DNA of 9,836 nucleotides from an uncultured Clostridia bacterium (lineage in GTDB: Bacteria > Bacillota > Clostridia > Christensenellales > UBA1242), in assembly GCA_944372715.1 (NCBI GenBank), contig CALVZZ010000067.1, positions 1 to 9,836 on the forward strand, read 5' to 3'. The first letter of the stretch is position 1. Every line of letters begins with the position of its first letter. The translations under genes and the position numbers were made by a program. Positions 5,622 through 9,836 of this stretch are shown here, piece by piece. The notes under the pieces are model-generated. The model was not told where the DNA came from, ran no database searches, and worked only from the letters and a program-made list of their open reading frames with translations.

Positions 5622-5861
5622 AACAGTGATGAAGAAAAGTAACACAATCACTTTTTCACAGAGAGATGGATTAGCTGAGAACCATTAAAAAGCTTGTGCG
5701 AAAGAACACTTCGGAGTTGTTCTTCTGAAAAATTATTTTAGTAGGAAGAATCGGGTTTGCCCGTTACAGCATTTTAAAGTGGGAAATTTTTCCAAGTTAG
5801 GTGGCACCGCGAGTCACTCGTCCTAACGCTATAAGGCGTTAACGAGTGGCTTTTTATTTTT
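5622..5861 (+). ncRNA. T-box riboswitch leader with GAAC specifier loop
   Basis: The leader regulates aspS-gatCAB by sensing uncharged tRNA. In stem I, CACAA (5643-5647) pairs with TTGTG (5694-5698) below the AG-rich bulge (5660-5665), and a distal arm ATGG/CCAT (5666-5669, 5682-5685) closes a GCTGA-containing loop. The AGTA element (5638-5641) faces CGAAAGAACA (5699-5708), with GAAG (5631-5634) and CTTC (5709-5712) forming the lower stem. The specifier segment GAAC (5704-5707) holds GAA (Glu) and AAC (Asn) offset by one base. A CGGG-TTTG-CCCG hairpin (5752-5763) and a GGAA/TTCC stem III (5782-5793) follow. The T-box core AGGTGGCACCGCG (5799-5811) has the tRNA-acceptor-pairing TGGC at 5802-5805, which fits tRNAs ending GCCA. 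TTAGG/CCTAA (5797-5801, 5822-5826) forms the antiterminator. Confidence 0.92.
5812..5861 (+). terminator. T-box-controlled intrinsic terminator
   Basis: AGTCACTCGT (5812-5821) pairs with ACGAGTGGCT (5842-5851) with one G-U pair, and TAACGC (5824-5829) pairs with GCGTTA (5836-5841). CC (5822-5823) is left bulged and a T-rich run follows (5851-5861). The CCTAA at 5822-5826 is also needed for the antiterminator, so the two folds exclude each other. Confidence 0.9.
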
Positions 5862-5877
5862 AATTAAAGGAGATTTT

Positions 5878-7632
5878 ATGAAAATTAAACCAAACATTTA
5901 CAGAACAAACACTTGTGGAGATTTAAACGCATCAGATGACAAAAAATCAGTTGTCTTATCTGGTTGGGTGGACACAATTCGTGACCACGGTGGTATTACA
6001 TTTGTAGATCTTAGAGATCATTACGGAAAAACACAATTAGTGTTTTACACTCTTCCAAATTTTAAACTTGTTAAAGAAAGTGTAATTAAAGTTGAAGGAA
6101 CCGTTCGTTTAAGAGAAAAAGACCAAGTAAATGATAAAATTTCAACGGGAGAAATTGAAGTTGTTGTAAACAGTACGGAAGTTTTAGGCGCTTGTCAAAA
6201 TGCACTACCATTTGAAATATCAGAGAGCAGAAAAACAAGTGAAGAAGTTCGTTTGCAATATAGATATTTAGATCTTAGAAACAAGGCAATGCAGGACAAT
6301 ATAATTTTCAGATCAAATGTTATAAATGATTTAAGGCAAGAAATGAGAGCTCTTGGCTTTACTGAATTTCAAACACCAATTTTAACAGTTTCATCACCAG
6401 AAGGTGCGAGAGATTATATCTTTCCCAGCAGAATTCATCCAGGAAAGTTTTATGCTTTGCCACAGGCACCACAACAATTTAAACAACTTTTAATGGTGTC
6501 TGGAATGGACAAATACTTCCAAATTGCCCCTTGTTTTAGAGATGAAGATGCAAGAGCTGACAGGTGTCCGGGTGAATTTTATCAACTTGATATGGAAATG
6601 AGTTTTGCAACGCAAGAAGATGTGTTTGAAGTTATGGAAACAGTTTTACCTAAAATTTTTGAAAAATATGGAAAAAGTAAAATTGCAGAAGTTCCATTTC
6701 CAAGAATTCCTTACAGAGTTTCAATGGAAAAATATGGTACAGATAAACCAGATTTAAGAAAGCCACTGGAAATTAAAAATATAACTGATGTTTTTAAAAA
6801 CACAACTTTTGGAGCATTTAAGGATAAAGTTGTAAGGGCAATTTGTGCGCCAGCTAGCAATTTACCAAGAAAAGCTTTTGATGAACTTACAAACTTTGCA
6901 ATGGAAAATGGAGCAAAAGGACTTGCGTGGGTAAGAATTAATGAAGATTCCTCTTTATACGGCCCAATAGTTAAGTTTATGACGGAAAGTGAACAAAGAG
7001 AAATGATTGAAAAAATGGGAGCTAAAATAGGAGATGTAATTTTTATAATTGCAGATAAATACGAAGTTTGTTCTAAGATTTTGGGCTTGTTAAGAACGGA
7101 GCTTTGCGAAAGATTAAATCTTCTTGAAAAAAATGTGTATAAATTCTGTTGGATTGTAGACTTCCCTATGTATGAATATGACGAAGAAAATGAAAAGATA
7201 GATTTTTGTCATAATCCATTCTCAATGCCACAAGGTGGACTTGAAGCTTTAAACACTCAAAATCCATTAGATGTTTTAGCTTACCAATATGACATAATTG
7301 TTAATGGCGTTGAGTTATCATCAGGTGCTGTAAGAAATCACGACTTATCAATTATGTTAAAAGCATTTGAAATTGCAGGTTATTCAGAAACAGACATAAA
7401 AACAAAATTTTCTGCTCTTTATAATGCCTTTAAATTTGGAGCACCTCCACACGCAGGAATTGCCCCTGGTGTTGACAGAATGGTAATGCTATTGTTAGAA
7501 GAAAAAAGCATTCGTGAAGTAGTTGCATTCCCTATGAACAAAAAAGCACAAGATTTAATGATGGGAGCACCAGGAGAAGTAACTGAGAAACAATTAAGAG
7601 AAGTTCATATTAAGCTGAGAACAAAACAATAA
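5878..7632 (+). CDS. aspS: Aspartyl-tRNA synthetase, probably non-discriminating
   Basis: The class II synthetase (584 residues, normal for the bacterial type) charges tRNA-Asp, and probably tRNA-Asn, with aspartate. The N-terminal OB fold binds the anticodon (about 1-105) and contains GWVDTIRDHGG (29-39). His37 corresponds to the His seen in non-discriminating AspRS, where discriminating enzymes such as that of E. coli have Leu (RRDLGS). Motif 1 lies around 160-180. QAPQQFKQLLM (196-206) forms the aspartate pocket. Motif 2 is FRDEDARAD (220-228) continuing to EFYQLDMEM (233-241). Motif 3 is GAPPHAGIAPGVDRM (521-535). A GAD-type insertion domain occupies roughly 290-420. AAAGGAG (5866-5872) fixes the start. 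It is the first gene after the T-box and lies 9 bases before gatC, which supports a role in indirect Asn-tRNA synthesis. Confidence 0.96.
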   Translation: MKIKPNIYRTNTCGDLNASDDKKSVVLSGWVDTIRDHGGITFVDLRDHYGKTQLVFYTLPNFKLVKESVIKVEGTVRLREKDQVNDKISTGEIEVVVNSTEVLGACQNALPFEISESRKTSEEVRLQYRYLDLRNKAMQDNIIFRSNVINDLRQEMRALGFTEFQTPILTVSSPEGARDYIFPSRIHPGKFYALPQAPQQFKQLLMVSGMDKYFQIAPCFRDEDARADRCPGEFYQLDMEMSFATQEDVFEVMETVLPKIFEKYGKSKIAEVPFPRIPYRVSMEKYGTDKPDLRKPLEIKNITDVFKNTTFGAFKDKVVRAICAPASNLPRKAFDELTNFAMENGAKGLAWVRINEDSSLYGPIVKFMTESEQREMIEKMGAKIGDVIFIIADKYEVCSKILGLLRTELCERLNLLEKNVYKFCWIVDFPMYEYDEENEKIDFCHNPFSMPQGGLEALNTQNPLDVLAYQYDIIVNGVELSSGAVRNHDLSIMLKAFEIAGYSETDIKTKFSALYNAFKFGAPPHAGIAPGVDRMVMLLLEEKSIREVVAFPMNKKAQDLMMGAPGEVTEKQLREVHIKLRTKQ

Positions 7633-7641
7633 GGAGTTTAT

Positions 7642-7932
7642 ATGAAAAAAATTGATTTTATTGAAGCAAAAAGGTTAGCATCTTTATCAGCATTAGATTT
7701 CAGCGAAGAGGAATTAAATTCCTTCATTCCTGAATTTGAAAACATTTTAGATATGGTGGAACAAATAAAAAACTGTGATACAGAAAATGTTGAATTGATA
7801 TATCCATTACACAAGTTAGAGGAACTAAGAGAAGATATGTCAAAAAGTGGTCTATCCCAAGATGAAGTTTTATTAAATAGTCCAAAAAGTAAAAAGGGAT
7901 GTTTTGCTGTCCCTCAAATGTTGGAGGATTAA
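7642..7932 (+). CDS. gatC: Asp-tRNA(Asn)/Glu-tRNA(Gln) amidotransferase subunit C
   Basis: GatC (96 residues, typical length) is the small belt-like subunit that holds GatA and GatB together in the GatCAB amidotransferase. The N-terminal helices carry EAKRLASLSALDFSEEEL (8-25), followed by an FENILDMVEQI helix (32-42). The C-terminal arm has the family signatures LREDM (61-65) and a closing FAVPQMLED (88-96). The Shine-Dalgarno sequence AAGGAG (7631-7636) overlaps the aspS stop codon, and the stop lies 2 bases before the gatA start, so the genes are tightly coupled in translation. Confidence 0.95.
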   Translation: MKKIDFIEAKRLASLSALDFSEEELNSFIPEFENILDMVEQIKNCDTENVELIYPLHKLEELREDMSKSGLSQDEVLLNSPKSKKGCFAVPQMLED

Positions 7933-7934
7933 TT

Positions 7935-9365
7935 ATGGAGTTTGAAAAATATTCCGTTTTGGAACTTGTTGATATGCTAAAAAGCAAAGAAGTTACAAGC
8001 GAACAATTAACAAAATATTTTATATCAAAAATTGAAGAAAAAAAATCACTTAATGCTGTATTAGAGGTCTTTGATGATGCTATAACACTAGCAAAAGAAG
8101 CAGATAAAAAAATATCAGCTGGCGAAAATGGCAAACTTTTAGGCATTCCCATTATTATAAAGGACAACATTCTATATAAGGGTAAAAAATGTACTTGTTC
8201 ATCCAAGTTTTTAAAAGACTATGTTGCTCAATACAACGCAACAGTTGTTGACAAGATTCTTAAAGAAGGTGGAGTTATAATTGGAAGAGCAAATATGGAC
8301 GAATTTGCTATGGGTGGCTCCACAGAAAACTCTGCTTATGGAATTACTCATAATGCTTTGGATTATGATAGAGTTCCTGGTGGATCAAGTGGTGGAAGTG
8401 CTGTTGCAGTTGCTGGTGGGCTTTGTCCTGTATCGTTAGGCACAGACACGGGAGGTTCTGTTCGTCAACCCTGCTCTTACAACGGAATTGTTGGAATTAA
8501 GCCAACTTATGGAAGAATTTCTAGATATGGTGTTGTTGCATTTGCAAGTTCTTTGGAGCAAGTTGGACCTATGACAAAAACGGTAAAAGACAATGCCTAT
8601 ATGTTGGAAATTTTATCTGGAAAATCAACAAACGATGAAACATCTTCTGAAATGCCTGTCATTGACTATTTATCTCAAATTAAAGGAAACATTGATGGTT
8701 TGAAAATAGGTGTTTGCAAAGAAGTTCTGGAAGTTATGAAAGGTTTGGAAGTTGAAACTCCTTTCCTAAAAATTCTTGATTGGTTAAAAAACAATGGAGC
8801 AAATTTAATTGATGTAAGTTTACCAAACTTTGACTTATGTCTTCCCTGCTATTATATTATTGCACCAGCAGAAGCAACAAGTAATCTTGGAAGATTTGAT
8901 GGTATTAAGTATTCTGCAAGAAGTGATAAAGCAGAAAATGTTGACCAAATATACACAAAAAGCAGAAGTGAAGGTTTTGGAAAAGAAGTCAAGAGAAGAA
9001 TAATGCTTGGAAATTTTGTTTTAAGTTCTGGATATTTTGATGCTTACTATAACAAAGCAAAGAAAATACAAATAAAGTTAAAAGAGCAAGCAAAGGAAAT
9101 TTTTAAAAAATGCGATATTCTTCTTTTTCCTACAACAGCATCTGAAGCTTTTAAGCTTGGAAGTAAAACCGACCCTGTAAGTATGTATAAAGAAGACTTG
9201 TTTACAATATCTGCTAATATTTTAGGAATACCATCACTCACCTTGCCTTTTGCAAGTGGAGAAAATAATCTTCCACTTGGAATTCAAATTATGGCAAATA
9301 ACTTTGAAGAAGGAAAAATTTATAACCTTGCTGACTACATTGAAACAAATTGGAGGTGGAAATAG
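7935..9365 (+). CDS. gatA: Asp-tRNA(Asn)/Glu-tRNA(Gln) amidotransferase subunit A (glutaminase)
   Basis: GatA hydrolyses glutamine and sends the ammonia through a tunnel to GatB. It is an amidase-signature enzyme with a Ser-cisSer-Lys triad. Lys76 lies in IIIKDN, Ser151 in GGSSGGS (149-155) and Ser175 in DTGGSVRQP, with the same spacing as in characterised GatA (for example Staphylococcus aureus Lys79, Ser154 and Ser178). Other family blocks are GRANMDEFAMGGSTENS (117-133) and GIKPTYGRISRYG (187-199). I start at 7935 (MEFEKYS), because GGAGG (7923-7927) lies 7 bases upstream and the family N terminus fits. The frame is open from 7899, but that start would overlap gatC and has no ribosome binding site. 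At 476 residues it is slightly short but complete. It ends in TAG. Confidence 0.96.
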   Translation: MEFEKYSVLELVDMLKSKEVTSEQLTKYFISKIEEKKSLNAVLEVFDDAITLAKEADKKISAGENGKLLGIPIIIKDNILYKGKKCTCSSKFLKDYVAQYNATVVDKILKEGGVIIGRANMDEFAMGGSTENSAYGITHNALDYDRVPGGSSGGSAVAVAGGLCPVSLGTDTGGSVRQPCSYNGIVGIKPTYGRISRYGVVAFASSLEQVGPMTKTVKDNAYMLEILSGKSTNDETSSEMPVIDYLSQIKGNIDGLKIGVCKEVLEVMKGLEVETPFLKILDWLKNNGANLIDVSLPNFDLCLPCYYIIAPAEATSNLGRFDGIKYSARSDKAENVDQIYTKSRSEGFGKEVKRRIMLGNFVLSSGYFDAYYNKAKKIQIKLKEQAKEIFKKCDILLFPTTASEAFKLGSKTDPVSMYKEDLFTISANILGIPSLTLPFASGENNLPLGIQIMANNFEEGKIYNLADYIETNWRWK

Positions 9366-9366
9366 T

Positions 9367-9836
9367 ATGGAATACGATATTGTAATTGGGCTTGAAGTCC
9401 ACGCAGAATTAAAAACTGAAAGTAAAGTTTTTTGCTCTTGTAAAAATCAATTTGGAGCAGAACCGAACACAAATTGTTGTCCTGTTTGTATTGGTCTTCC
9501 CGGAGCTCTCCCTGTTTTAAACAAAAAAGCAGTTGAACTTGTAATTAAAGCAGGATTAACAATTGACTCGCAAATTAACAACATTGCAGTTTTTGAAAGA
9601 AAAAACTATTTTTATCCAGACTTGTCAAAAGCATATCAAATAAGCCAACTAGTAAAGCCAATTTGTGTTGGTGGGCATTTGGATTTAGAAAATAAATCAG
9701 TTAAAATCAACAGAATACACCTTGAAGAAGATGCTGGCAAGTTAACACATTTATCAGAAAGTGTAGGAACTTTAATAGATTATAACAGAGGTGGTGTTCC
9801 TCTTATGGAACTTGTGACAGAACCAGATATAAATAG
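9367..9836 (+). CDS. gatB: Asp-tRNA(Asn)/Glu-tRNA(Gln) amidotransferase subunit B (cut by window end)
   Basis: The first 156 codons of GatB are present and the frame is open at the window edge; full-length proteins have about 475 residues. GatB is the kinase-like subunit that binds the mischarged tRNA, activates the Asp or Glu side chain with ATP and accepts ammonia from GatA. Visible family features are VIGLEVHAEL (6-15), the zinc-binding cysteines of FCSC (Cys23, Cys25) and CPVC (Cys38, Cys41), RKNYFYPDLSKAYQISQ (78-94), HLEEDAGK (118-125) and DYNRGGVPLMELVTEPD (138-154). The start ATG lies one base after the gatA stop. A near-perfect GGAGGTG (9352-9358) sits within the last codons of gatA, 8 bases upstream. 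The short spacing implies one polycistronic message with aspS, gatC and gatA. Confidence 0.96.
   Translation, partial: MEYDIVIGLEVHAELKTESKVFCSCKNQFGAEPNTNCCPVCIGLPGALPVLNKKAVELVIKAGLTIDSQINNIAVFERKNYFYPDLSKAYQISQLVKPICVGGHLDLENKSVKINRIHLEEDAGKLTHLSESVGTLIDYNRGGVPLMELVTEPDIN

Noticed and set aside
7899..7934. Longer gatA starting at 7899
   Set aside because: It would overlap gatC by 34 bases, lacks a ribosome binding site and adds residues not seen in GatA. The ATG at 7935 has GGAGG at proper spacing.
7724..8206. 160-codon open frame on the minus strand
   Set aside because: It lies antisense across gatC and gatA, both secure genes, has no plausible start signals and gives an unfamiliar protein. 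It is a shadow frame.

Overview
The window is AT-rich DNA with compact operons, strong Shine-Dalgarno sequences, sigma-A-type promoters (TTGACA/TATAAT) and a T-box riboswitch. This points to a low-GC Bacillota bacterium, probably an uncultured Clostridia-like lineage; the exact taxon cannot be fixed from the sequence. Trp is encoded by TGG throughout and almost all genes end in TAA, so the standard bacterial code applies.

Layout. (1) 1-209, minus strand: 5' end of a calcineurin-like metallophosphoesterase with a TTG start. (2) 210-466: divergent promoter region. (3) 467-3224, plus strand: an extended SDR (NAD-dependent epimerase/dehydratase-like), a divergent GalU-type sugar-1-phosphate nucleotidyltransferase and a divergent PlsC-like acyltransferase. 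This looks like a small surface-glycan or glycolipid set, with an AT-only hairpin and a possible separate promoter before the third gene. (4) 3208-3234: a bidirectional terminator shared by convergent genes. (5) 3233-5458, minus strand: a BspA-type leucine-rich-repeat protein followed, in the same reading frame and separated by a single TGA, by a Cys-rich conserved domain. I read this as one roughly 740-codon gene interrupted by one stop codon. (6) 5459-5877: a divergent regulatory region with nested tandem repeats in the LRR promoter on one side and a strong promoter plus full T-box leader on the other. (7) 5878-9836, plus strand: aspS-gatC-gatA-gatB (gatB cut by the window end).

How the genes work together. 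The last operon is the tRNA-dependent amidation pathway. AspRS carries the His typical of non-discriminating enzymes, so it would charge tRNA-Asn with Asp, and GatCAB would amidate Asp-tRNA(Asn) and Glu-tRNA(Gln). The T-box specifier loop reads GAAC, which contains both GAA (Glu) and AAC (Asn) shifted by one base. This is the dual-codon arrangement described for the transamidation operon of Clostridium acetobutylicum. The antiterminator bulge (TGGC) suits tRNAs ending GCCA, as tRNA-Asn and tRNA-Glu do.

The points most worth a second look are the dual-codon T-box, the single-TGA split of the LRR protein with its uncharacterised Cys-rich domain, and the tandem-repeat promoter of that gene.
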